8,969 nucleotides of DNA from NCBI GenBank assembly GCA_041489375.1, contig JBGPRA010000089.1, forward strand, positions 1-8,969, in the 5' to 3' direction. Shown here one piece after another: positions 1 to 6,041 of this stretch. The DNA comes from UBA8941 sp041489375 (lineage in GTDB: Archaea > Thermoproteota > Bathyarchaeia > TCS64). Position 1 is the stretch's first letter, and every line of letters begins with the position of its first letter. Made by a program: the position numbers and the translations under genes. Under the pieces are notes generated by a model. It saw only the letters and a program-made list of their open reading frames with translations. It was not told where the DNA came from and ran no database searches.

Positions 1-1128
1 AGCGACAGCGTCGTATTGCTCCATGGCTTCGGTGACGACTTTAATCATCTTACCTCTGAGCCGCATAGCTTTTAGGTAATCAGTGGCTAGGAGGGCTGTC
101 CTCGCGTAAGGTCCCCAGTGGTCTTCAGGCGCAGTGAGATGATGTGTGATACCGGAGTCAACGATGTCCTCGAAGGCACTAGCCGCTTCAGCGTTAAGGA
201 TGGTGCGTGTGATAGCTTCGTAGGGTAGGTCAGGGAGGTCGATCTCTTCGACAGAGGCAAATCCCTTCAGGATCTTTATGGCCTTCTCAAAGTTGTCCTT
301 AACCTCGGAGTTGGCGTCGTCAGCGACTCCACGGAGTACCGCGATGCGGTGTCTACGCTTAGGGGATCGGGGGTTGTATTTCCATGTCTTTTGTATGGTT
401 GTGGGGTCTAGGGGGTCGGGTCCTGCGATGGCTTGTAGGATGATACCACAGTCGCCTGCGGTCTGGGCGAGGGAGCCAAGTTTGTCGAGGGTCCAGCATA
501 AGGCCATTGCGCCATGTCGGCTGACTCGTCCGTAGGTCGGACGGAGGCCAGCAACACCGCAATTATTGGCTGGGCTGAGGATACTACCCCAAGTCTCGGA
601 GCCTATAGCGAATGGGACTAGACCAGCTGCGACGGCAGCGCCTGAGCCGCTCGATGATCCACCGGTCCAGGTGTCTGGGTTCCATGGGTTTCGGGGTGGA
701 CCGGTGAGGCTAGCATTGGGTTGTCTGTAGCCCATCCCTCCTGCGAATTCTATCATACTGAGCTTTGCGCAGAGGATGGCGCCGGCTTCTCTGAGCTTTA
801 TCACGGCTGTGGCGTCTGTGTCAATGATGCGATCTCGGAAGGGTTCTGCACCCCATGTGGTTGGTATGCCCTTGGTAGAGAGGAGGTCCTTGGCTCCCCA
901 GGGGACGCCGTGTAATGGACCCCGGTAGTCGCCTTCCTCAATCTCCTTCTCAGCCTCCCTAGCTTGCTTTAGAGCCAAGGAGCGAGTTACTGTAACAACT
1001 GCGTTTAATCGTGGACCTATGATCTCAAGGCGATTCAGGAAGGTCTCAGTGAGTTCGATCGGAGAAACTTTGCCCTTCTTGATTTGTTCGGAGAGCTCAC
1101 ATATGGTGACGTGTATCGGATGTTTCAT
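1..1128 (-). CDS. GatA-family amidase (amidase signature enzyme), C-terminal end outside window
   Basis: This is an amidase-signature hydrolase, which cleaves amide bonds with a Ser-cisSer-Lys triad. The 376 visible residues contain GVPWGAKD with the triad lysine at K80, TGGSSSGSGAAVAAG with the cis-serine at S158, and SETWGSILSPANNCGVAGLR with the nucleophile at S182. The 24-residue spacing from cis-Ser to Ser equals that of GatA and FAAH. The usual GGSIR around the nucleophile reads WGSIL here. LRPTYGRVSRHGAMAL follows, as in many amidases annotated as GatA. The ATG overlaps the stop of the small upstream gene (ATGA), so the two are translationally coupled. No GatB is visible, so transamidation of tRNA is not supported; a stand-alone amidase acting on small amides is equally possible. 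The family is secure, the substrate unknown. The gene runs off the left edge of the window. Confidence 0.93.
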   Translation of the reverse strand, partial: MKHPIHVTICELSEQIKKGKVSPIELTETFLNRLEIIGPRLNAVVTVTRSLALKQAREAEKEIEEGDYRGPLHGVPWGAKDLLSTKGIPTTWGAEPFRDRIIDTDATAVIKLREAGAILCAKLSMIEFAGGMGYRQPNASLTGPPRNPWNPDTWTGGSSSGSGAAVAAGLVPFAIGSETWGSILSPANNCGVAGLRPTYGRVSRHGAMALCWTLDKLGSLAQTAGDCGIILQAIAGPDPLDPTTIQKTWKYNPRSPKRRHRIAVLRGVADDANSEVKDNFEKAIKILKGFASVEEIDLPDLPYEAITRTILNAEAASAFEDIVDSGITHHLTAPEDHWGPYARTALLATDYLKAMRLRGKMIKVVTEAMEQYDAVA

Positions 1129-1328
1129 TGTGCACAGTCTCCGTAGGGTTTGAAGAATTGGTATGGCTCATCCCCATTCTCAAGCTTGATAGCGCGCATG
1201 GCTTTAGCCGCGTCTAGGATGGCAGTGAGCCCCTTCCTCATCTCCTCGAGTTCCTCAAGGGTGACTTGATCCCCGAATCTTGTCTTTATGAGAGTGAAGA
1301 GAATCTCGGTCTCGCTGATGTTTTGCAT
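1125..1328 (-). CDS. Small GatC/AtzG-like amidase partner subunit
   Basis: This 67-residue protein is encoded directly upstream of the amidase, and its TGA overlaps the amidase ATG by four bases. The sequence is mostly helical and charged, and ends with a short EPYQFFKPY segment. That resembles the EPxxxFxP tail of GatC and of AtzG-type (formerly DUF4089) small subunits, which wrap around a GatA-family amidase and stabilise it. It is shorter than a typical GatC of about 95 residues and closer to AtzG length. Position, coupling and tail support the role of amidase partner. The assignment rests on a short motif, so the function is inferred. A TATA-like box 27 bases upstream of the ATG suggests a leaderless message. 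Confidence 0.75.
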   Translation of the reverse strand: MQNISETEILFTLIKTRFGDQVTLEELEEMRKGLTAILDAAKAMRAIKLENGDEPYQFFKPYGDCAQ

Positions 1329-1350
1329 GATTTTAACTGGGGATGGTTGA

Positions 1351-1360
1351 TTATTTTAGG
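1351..1360 (-). promoter_or_regulatory. TATA-like box for the amidase operon
   Basis: On the minus strand this reads CCTAAAATAA. Its centre lies about 27 bases before the ATG at 1328, the distance at which archaeal RNA polymerase starts transcription. If used, the message would begin at or near the start codon (leaderless). The 108-base gap between nrdD and this gene otherwise shows only a weak T5 run just after the nrdD stop and nothing coding. Confidence 0.4.
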
Positions 1361-1436
1361 TTGAGGGGCTCAGCGCTTGCCATCGGGCTTTCTTTTTTCT
1401 TACCTTACGCGCGAATTTTGGATATTTTGTTAAAAA

Positions 1437-3698
1437 TTAAATGGTGACACGGTAGCGGTCCATGAGCTCCTGACGCTTTCCCTCGTTCCACCCAGTTACG
1501 TCCGTGTAGTACCCTGTGATCCTGCTCCACCAACGCACGTTCTCCGAGCCACATGACGGGCACGTCTTCAACATCCCTGCTGAAGTGCTTGCGCACTTGC
1601 TGCATACCGTTAAGTCCTTTGTGTAGCTGAAATAGCCGATCTGGCTGTTTCTGCAGATACGCTGCGTCAGTTTGTAGAGCGCCTCCGGGTCCGAGCAGGC
1701 TTCTCCTAGCCAGGCGTGGAAGATGTTTCCACCGCTCAGAATGGGGAAGAACTTGTGCTCGATATCTATCTTCTTACCCAGCGGAATCTTCGCACCCACA
1801 TAGGTGTGAGTCCCGTTGCTGTAGTACACCGGCAGGTCCCTCTTCCCCTTCGCCAGCGCCGCAGCCTGCTCCAAGTCACCCTTTACTATCTGGTTGGCAT
1901 ACTTCTTGTAAACTGGACTTACCAAGTCACTTATGGCGAAAGTTTGTGCTGTAGACTCTGCAGGGGTGCGAGCCAGCATCAACTTGAACCCATTCCGCAT
2001 CTCAAGCCCCTTCCTGTACTTCTCCATGTCGAGCAGGAGCCTGATGGCTACACGGACCGCGTCGTCACTCTCATGGAGCTGCTTCCCAGTGAAGTGCTGG
2101 ACCATCTCGTTGACGCCAACGACTCCGATGACGTTCACCAGTTCACTGAAGTCGACTGCAGGTGGCCCCCTTTCCCCCGTGTGAGGGTCGCGAGGCTCTT
2201 GTATCGCGAAAGGCACCATCTTGTTTGCTATTGCCTTCTTCATCCAGTGCTGCTTCGTCTTGAAGACATCCACTGCTAAACGCATGTTCTCCTGCGCTGC
2301 CTCCAGCAGCTTGTCATAATCACCATTCGCTCTGTACGCAATCCTGGGCATATTGAGGCTGACTACCTGCCAGCCACCCATGCTGAAGTGCTGACCACCC
2401 TCAAAGTACAGCTTCTCGTTGAACTTGGGGTCAGTCTCAGGCGTGTTCGCGAACTGGTAAGCGCAGCACTGGTAGCAGCTGATGCCGTTACCATAGCCAC
2501 GGTAGGTGGGGAGCATATTGTCGAAGTACGGTGCTCCGAACTTAGCCACGGACTCGTGGACAAGCATCCATAGGTCATCGTACTCGGGTTTGAAGAACTC
2601 CGGTGAGACGTAGTTCTCGTTTTTCGGGAAGTTGAAGGGTTTTCCCCAGAAGTCACCCTCGAGCGCTACCTCGGTGATGGCGCGGAAGAACATTTGGACC
2701 TCGTCCTCGTAGCTACCGTATGTGTCAGGACCGACACGTCCCTTCATCACGACGGGGACGTTCTGCCAAATCTTTGGCACACCCATCGGCAATTGGATAT
2801 TGCTGAATACCAGTTGCCCGCCACGCGTAACGTAGGTCTGCGTCAACTCGTAGAACATCATCTGGGCTAGCTGCTTCACCTTCTCGTAGGGTAACCCCCT
2901 GAGGAAGGGCGCGAGGAACATCGTATAGAACATGAAGCCCTGGCCACCGCTGAAGTTAGTCTGCCCAGCGGCCAGCACCTTCACGCTATGCAGAATCGCC
3001 ACCTCAGGCTGCTTCGCCGGACCAGCGACGCTGCTGCGGAAACCCGAGCCGTCGGGGATTAAGCCATAGTAGAGGAAATACCTAAGATCCCAGTCCTGAC
3101 AGAAAGGACGAGAACCAAAATATTCCAGGGTATGAATGTGAATGTCACCCTGGTGGTGCGCTGTCGCCAGCGTCGGGTCCATCAACAGCAGGTACTGCTC
3201 CTTACTGAGCCTATCCGCCTTCTTCTTATGCACCGTCTCAGGGTTAGGCTGAAGGTTCGCGTTCTCCTTTGCTTCGAACCCTGAGCCCGTGTCGATCTCG
3301 TAAGCATCAAACACGGGGACACCGACACGAGTCAAGATATTCCTATAGATCTGGAGCTCCGGCATATTCTCCGACTCGCTCCACTCGAGGAGGATGTTGT
3401 TAGTTATCTCCCTTATCATAGAACCCGAGACGAATTTGGGCTTAGTGAGCTTGATCCTCTTCTCAGTCTCCCTAGCGAGTTTCTCCGCCTTAAGCGGGCT
3501 AAGTGGTGACATCCCAAACATCTTCTCCGCGAGCTCAGTCTCCCTAACGAGTTGATCAATTATGCGCGTCTTGTCCCACTCCACAAGGTAGCCATCGGTG
3601 GTACGCACCATTGGCATCCCCTTGTAGAGCCGCTCAGCTTTGTAGAACTGATCTATGAACGTCTGCCCAGCCGGTAAATCCTTACTTCTCTTTAACAT
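1437..3698 (-). CDS. nrdD: Anaerobic (class III) ribonucleoside-triphosphate reductase
   Basis: NrdD reduces ribonucleoside triphosphates to deoxy forms using an oxygen-sensitive glycyl radical installed by the radical-SAM activase NrdG. The protein has 753 residues. Roughly 29-125 look like an ATP-cone allosteric domain (DGYLVEWDKTRIIDQL onward). The catalytic barrel follows, with GDIHIHTLEY near 184-193, C200 in RPFCQDWDL as the likely radical-bearing cysteine, and a cysteine cluster C408/C411/C412 in GISCYQCCAYQF. Near the end, C699/C702 and C713/C716 form a four-cysteine zinc site, followed by RITGYY with the radical glycine at G729. The start codon lies inside the upstream redoxin gene (17-base overlap) and is preceded by GAGGGA at 3707-3712, so the two genes are coupled. 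The adjacent redoxin points to the redoxin-dependent rather than the formate-dependent type. No nrdG lies in the window. Confidence 0.97.
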   Translation of the reverse strand: MLKRSKDLPAGQTFIDQFYKAERLYKGMPMVRTTDGYLVEWDKTRIIDQLVRETELAEKMFGMSPLSPLKAEKLARETEKRIKLTKPKFVSGSMIREITNNILLEWSESENMPELQIYRNILTRVGVPVFDAYEIDTGSGFEAKENANLQPNPETVHKKKADRLSKEQYLLLMDPTLATAHHQGDIHIHTLEYFGSRPFCQDWDLRYFLYYGLIPDGSGFRSSVAGPAKQPEVAILHSVKVLAAGQTNFSGGQGFMFYTMFLAPFLRGLPYEKVKQLAQMMFYELTQTYVTRGGQLVFSNIQLPMGVPKIWQNVPVVMKGRVGPDTYGSYEDEVQMFFRAITEVALEGDFWGKPFNFPKNENYVSPEFFKPEYDDLWMLVHESVAKFGAPYFDNMLPTYRGYGNGISCYQCCAYQFANTPETDPKFNEKLYFEGGQHFSMGGWQVVSLNMPRIAYRANGDYDKLLEAAQENMRLAVDVFKTKQHWMKKAIANKMVPFAIQEPRDPHTGERGPPAVDFSELVNVIGVVGVNEMVQHFTGKQLHESDDAVRVAIRLLLDMEKYRKGLEMRNGFKLMLARTPAESTAQTFAISDLVSPVYKKYANQIVKGDLEQAAALAKGKRDLPVYYSNGTHTYVGAKIPLGKKIDIEHKFFPILSGGNIFHAWLGEACSDPEALYKLTQRICRNSQIGYFSYTKDLTVCSKCASTSAGMLKTCPSCGSENVRWWSRITGYYTDVTGWNEGKRQELMDRYRVTI

Positions 3699-3954
3699 TC
3701 AGCAAATCCCTCACAATGTCCTCGCTCAGCATTCCGCCTGGGAACATCTCCTCAGCCGCCAGGCAATGGTCACCAACCTCAAGTATCGGTGGGTTCCCGA
3801 ATATGTTCCTCATCACGAAATCAGTCTGCACCTCCGAGTCAAACCACTTCGCCTCGAAGGAAATCGATTTATCCTTAAGATAGGCCTTCAACTCCTCACA
3901 CTTATGGCAGTCGGGGAGAGAGTAGATCTTCGCGACGGTTTTCGTAGCAATCAT
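3682..3954 (-). CDS. Glutaredoxin/NrdH-like redoxin, likely NrdD electron donor
   Basis: This is a small thioredoxin-fold dithiol protein of 90 residues. The sequence opens with a beta strand (KTVAKIYSLP), followed by the redox motif CHKC (C16 and C19 from this start) and a helix. A later NPPILEV segment supplies the cis-proline of the fold. CHKC differs from the common glutaredoxin CPYC and from NrdH-type CxQC. The gene overlaps nrdD by 17 bases, so it very probably recycles the active-site disulfide of that enzyme. The reading frame can be extended to a GTG at 3966 or an ATG at 3963. ATG 3954 is preferred because a GGTGAT ribosome site sits seven bases upstream of it and because the added residues (MMPR) fall outside the fold. 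It is the first gene of the nrd unit, transcribed from the divergent region shared with the regulator. Confidence 0.88.
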   Translation of the reverse strand: MIATKTVAKIYSLPDCHKCEELKAYLKDKSISFEAKWFDSEVQTDFVMRNIFGNPPILEVGDHCLAAEEMFPGGMLSEDIVRDLLNVKEK

Positions 3955-3961
3955 TCTGGGC

Positions 3962-3967
3962 ATCACC
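3962..3967 (-). promoter_or_regulatory. Ribosome binding site deciding the redoxin start
   Basis: The minus strand reads GGTGAT, a complement to the 3' end of archaeal 16S rRNA. It is seven bases from ATG 3954, good spacing. For the alternative starts at 3966 (GTG) and 3963 (ATG) the same bases would overlap the initiation codon, so they could not serve. Confidence 0.55.
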
Positions 3968-4011
3968 GATGGAAATCACTAAGTGAGATAGTAGAAGGGT
4001 AACTAAATGGC

Positions 4012-4020
4012 GTATAAGAA
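4012..4020 (-). promoter_or_regulatory. Candidate TATA box for the redoxin-nrdD operon
   Basis: The minus strand reads TTCTTATAC. Transcription would be expected near 3989, giving a leader of about 35 bases before ATG 3954. Other AT-rich candidates exist farther upstream in this region, so the assignment is tentative. A CGTAAT motif (4021-4026) abuts the box. Confidence 0.35.
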
Positions 4021-4062
4021 CGTAATCGTCTCATCCATAATACTATGAATAACAAATTTAAT

Positions 4063-4101
4063 GGACAATCTACATTTATCACTCAACATATAGGATTGTC
4101 C
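4063..4101. repeat. Inverted repeat GGACAATC / GATTGTCC in divergent promoter region
   Basis: GGACAATC at 4063-4070 and its exact reverse complement GATTGTCC at 4094-4101 are separated by 23 bases; the arm centres are 31 bases apart, about three DNA turns. A related ACAATCC occurs at 4173-4179. The repeat lies between the nrd operon and the CARF-like regulator, so it could be a protein-binding site for divergent control. It is seen directly; the operator role is inferred. Confidence 0.45.
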
Positions 4102-4148
4102 TAAATAATTGTAATCATATTAATTTAATTTCGAATATCTACAATAGC

Positions 4149-4160
4149 TTATATATTTAA
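4149..4160 (+). promoter_or_regulatory. TATA box of the CARF-like regulator gene
   Basis: TTATATATTTAA is the best TATA match in the divergent region. It predicts a transcription start near 4180, leaving a leader of roughly 27 bases. There is no clear ribosome site before ATG 4208. Confidence 0.5.
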
Positions 4161-4170
4161 TCATACGCAG

Positions 4171-4183
4171 TTACAATCCGTAA
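4171..4183. promoter_or_regulatory. Palindrome at predicted start site, candidate autoregulatory operator
   Basis: TTAC-AATCC-GTAA is a perfect 4-5-4 inverted repeat lying where transcription of the regulator should begin. A protein bound here would block initiation, so negative autoregulation by the winged-helix product is plausible. The CGTAAT half is found four more times in the two gaps flanking the gene (4021-4026, 5120-5125, 5145-5150 reversed, 5182-5187). Confidence 0.35.
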
Positions 4184-4207
4184 TAGACGGAAAATGCCGG
4201 GTTATAT

Positions 4208-5005
4208 ATGACAATAATAGTCTGCCTTGTGGGTACGCACTTCCGACGCCCATTCGACGGCATTCGTTACTGGAGCAAACACCACGGAATAACAAAACTT
4301 TACTTATTGTACAGTAACGCAAAGGCAACTGATGAGACTGCAGTATTCAGTTACATGAGTCAAAAGAATGCGGAGGAGCTTCGTAATAAGCTAGAGATAC
4401 TTGATCCCGAGTTAGTGGGATTCGACCCGATGGATCACCGTAGCGCATTCAAGGCGATCTATGGTGTTGTAAGCAAGGCACGCGCCTCAGGAGAGGAGGT
4501 CCTCATCGACGTCACTAGCACCACTGACATCTCTCAGGGTGTTTCTCTAACAGTAGCCCTGATGTTTAGAAATGCCCGAGTTTATAGTGTGCCACCCGAA
4601 AAATCTGCGTGGTACGTTACCGGAAAGGTCGGAGACCCCCAGTTTGAAAAGTGGTTTGAAAATGCGCGAAACCAATCGAGTAAGGAGCCAAAAGAGATAC
4701 AGCTCCCCGGGTATCGCCTCGAGCCCAACAGCAAACACGAGGAGAAAGAATGGGATAGGGAGAAGAAGCTTCTAGTCCTTCTCCGTGAGAACGGTGGTGA
4801 GGCTGAGTCGATTAGCGACATTATTCGCTGGTTCGGTAATAAGGCAGCCAGTAGCACCCTCCGGAACAAGTTTAGCCGCATAGTGACTAAGCTTGAGATG
4901 AAGGGACTCATCGATGCTGAGAAGGGAAGCAAGATGAAGGTTATCAGTCTAACAGAGTTCGGAGAGATCTTCGCTGAGGCTCTCGCTGAGCAGAATGCAG
5001 TATAA
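4208..5005 (+). CDS. CARF-like sensor domain fused to winged helix-turn-helix regulator
   Basis: This is a 265-residue protein with no signal peptide or membrane segment. Residues 1-140 resemble a Rossmann-like CARF domain. A first strand TIIVCLVGTHF starts right at the N-terminus, which supports this ATG. A second strand is KLYLLYS (30-36). EVLIDVTSTTDISQG (97-111) sits where CARF proteins have their ligand-contacting T-G-G-T-K-like loop, here altered to TSTTD. After a charged linker (about 150-185), residues 186-262 form a wHTH of MarR/ArsR type (DREKKLLVLLREN, SISDIIRWF, STLRNKFSRIVTKLEMKGLI, VISLTEFG). The order matches Csa3 and the haloarchaeal HFX_2341/DUF6293 regulators. Csa3-type domains bind cyclic oligoadenylate; the ligand here is unknown. 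No cas gene or array is nearby. It is divergent from the nrd operon and probably regulates itself and possibly that operon. The family call comes from sequence reading alone. Confidence 0.72.
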   Translation: MTIIVCLVGTHFRRPFDGIRYWSKHHGITKLYLLYSNAKATDETAVFSYMSQKNAEELRNKLEILDPELVGFDPMDHRSAFKAIYGVVSKARASGEEVLIDVTSTTDISQGVSLTVALMFRNARVYSVPPEKSAWYVTGKVGDPQFEKWFENARNQSSKEPKEIQLPGYRLEPNSKHEEKEWDREKKLLVLLRENGGEAESISDIIRWFGNKAASSTLRNKFSRIVTKLEMKGLIDAEKGSKMKVISLTEFGEIFAEALAEQNAV

Positions 5006-5144
5006 CGCCAGACACCCTTACCCTGCAACAATTTACAGAGTCGAGTGAATAAAGGTCTCAACCATACACCCGATTTTCCGTTTCCATAAACATATCTCTA
5101 ATCGCGCTTCAGCTCCCTCCGTAATATGTGATATTATTATTCGG

Positions 5145-5187
5145 ATTACGTATTAGGCGACCTACTTTTAGTAGAGATAGACGTAAT
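5145..5187. repeat. Nested inverted repeats between regulator and unknown gene
   Basis: ATTACGT at 5145-5151 is the exact reverse complement of ACGTAAT at 5181-5187. Inside lies a second perfect palindrome, CTACT-TTT-AGTAG (5162-5174). The outer arms contain the CGTAAT hexamer shared with the region upstream of the regulator. This could be an operator for the gene at 5265 or an RNA hairpin after the regulator gene. There is no T-run directly behind it, so an ordinary terminator is less likely. The rest of 5006-5264 shows no coding sequence. Confidence 0.4.
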
Positions 5188-5215
5188 TCCTACCCCTCCG
5201 TATTTTTTAGCTAAG

Positions 5216-5222
5216 TTTTTAT
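5216..5222 (+). promoter_or_regulatory. Candidate TATA-like box for the gene at 5265
   Basis: TTTTTAT predicts a transcription start near 5245 and a leader of about 20 bases that includes the GGAGG at 5253-5257. Another T-rich stretch (5203-5209) could serve instead. Confidence 0.3.
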
Positions 5223-5252
5223 GTCGAACGACCCGAGCCTATCATAAGAATT

Positions 5253-5257
5253 GGAGG
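5253..5257 (+). promoter_or_regulatory. Ribosome binding site for a TTG start
   Basis: GGAGG lies seven bases before TTG 5265. This perfect site at ideal spacing is the reason for choosing the rare TTG as initiation codon. Confidence 0.65.
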
Positions 5258-5264
5258 ATAAGAG

Positions 5265-6041
5265 TTGCTAGCAGAGGTTGTTCTCACCCCTTCTGAGGGG
5301 AAGAGGCTCATCGCCAAGGCAATAGCACACATGGAGATAGTGAAGCTCGCCAAGGAGAAGGGCACAATAATCATCGCCACCAGCACAACAAACGCCTATG
5401 TCCTCGAGGAAATCCTCGGTAAGGAGATCAAAGATAAGGGGATGTTCACAGCGGGAGTCGTAACGAAAGAGGGGCTCCAGATTACGGAGGCAAAGGGTCG
5501 ATACGACCACCATTTAATCCAAAAAGGAAAGGTTAAGACCGTCAAGGTCCCTGAGCTTGGAGACATCCTCAAGGATATGGGACCTGGTGACATCTTCATC
5601 AAGGGCGCGAATGCAATAGATCCTTTCGGCCAAGCAGGCATTCTTCTTGGAGGCACTGGTGGCGGCACTATTGGTGCTTCTTGGGGTTACATAACGAGCA
5701 ACGGTATAACCATTATTATCGCAGCAGGCCTTGAGAAACTTGTCCCCATCAACCTAACCGACGCCGTCAACAGAATGGGCATCATGAAGGTCGATACTGC
5801 CCTAGACGTAAAATGTGGCATGATGGTGATTGGGGGCTATATAATAACCGAGATGGAGGCCTTCAAGGAACTCTTCAACATAGATGTCGTGCCCATCGGA
5901 GGAGGCGGCATTGACGGCGCCGAGGGTTCTAAGATATTCCTACTCGACGGCGAGAATGAGGCTGTGAAGGAGGCTATTGAGATGGTTAAGGCAATTCGCG
6001 GCGAGCCCAAGCTCACAACACGTACAATCAAGCAGAAATAG
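5265..6041 (+). CDS. Conserved-looking glycine-rich protein of unknown function
   Basis: This is a 258-residue soluble protein starting at TTG behind a strong GGAGG site. I do not recognise a characterised family. It opens with a helix (PSEGKRLIAKAIAHM), then a hydrophobic strand ending in a small-residue loop, GTIIIATSTTNAYV (33-46), like a ligand-binding turn in alpha/beta folds. Two glycine-rich loops follow: GILLGGTGGGTIGASWG (125-141) and VPIGGGGIDGAEGS (209-222). Between them are MGPGDIFIKGANAIDP (105-120) and alternating strands and helices. The pattern suggests an alpha/beta enzyme or nucleotide/CoA-binding protein, perhaps of the NagB/RpiA/CoA-transferase-like fold, but that is a guess from the motif pattern. 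Its 3' end overlaps the convergent glycosylase gene by 14 bases, so the last codons of both genes share DNA. Confidence 0.85.
   Translation: MLAEVVLTPSEGKRLIAKAIAHMEIVKLAKEKGTIIIATSTTNAYVLEEILGKEIKDKGMFTAGVVTKEGLQITEAKGRYDHHLIQKGKVKTVKVPELGDILKDMGPGDIFIKGANAIDPFGQAGILLGGTGGGTIGASWGYITSNGITIIIAAGLEKLVPINLTDAVNRMGIMKVDTALDVKCGMMVIGGYIITEMEAFKELFNIDVVPIGGGGIDGAEGSKIFLLDGENEAVKEAIEMVKAIRGEPKLTTRTIKQK

Noticed and set aside
1..1328. Canonical gatCAB tRNA amidotransferase operon
   Set aside because: GatB is not seen, the GatC-like subunit is too short, and nrdD lies immediately upstream; only the amidase family can be claimed.
1389..1401. T-rich TTTCTTTTTTCTT as an intrinsic terminator
   Set aside because: It is T-rich on the plus strand, while both flanking genes run on the minus strand, where it reads as A-rich.
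1716..2279. Long open frame of 187 codons on the plus strand inside nrdD
   Set aside because: It is antisense to the well-matched NrdD catalytic domain; the product has no recognisable domain, and such frames are common opposite GC-rich codons.
4208..5005. CRISPR-Cas locus suggested by the CARF-like regulator
   Set aside because: There are no repeats with regular spacers and no cas effector, adaptation or ring-nuclease gene anywhere in the window.
4582..5061. Open frame of 159 codons on the minus strand over the regulator gene
   Set aside because: It is a shadow of the regulator's wHTH region; the composition (Ser/Arg/Leu/Phe rich) is typical of an antisense frame.
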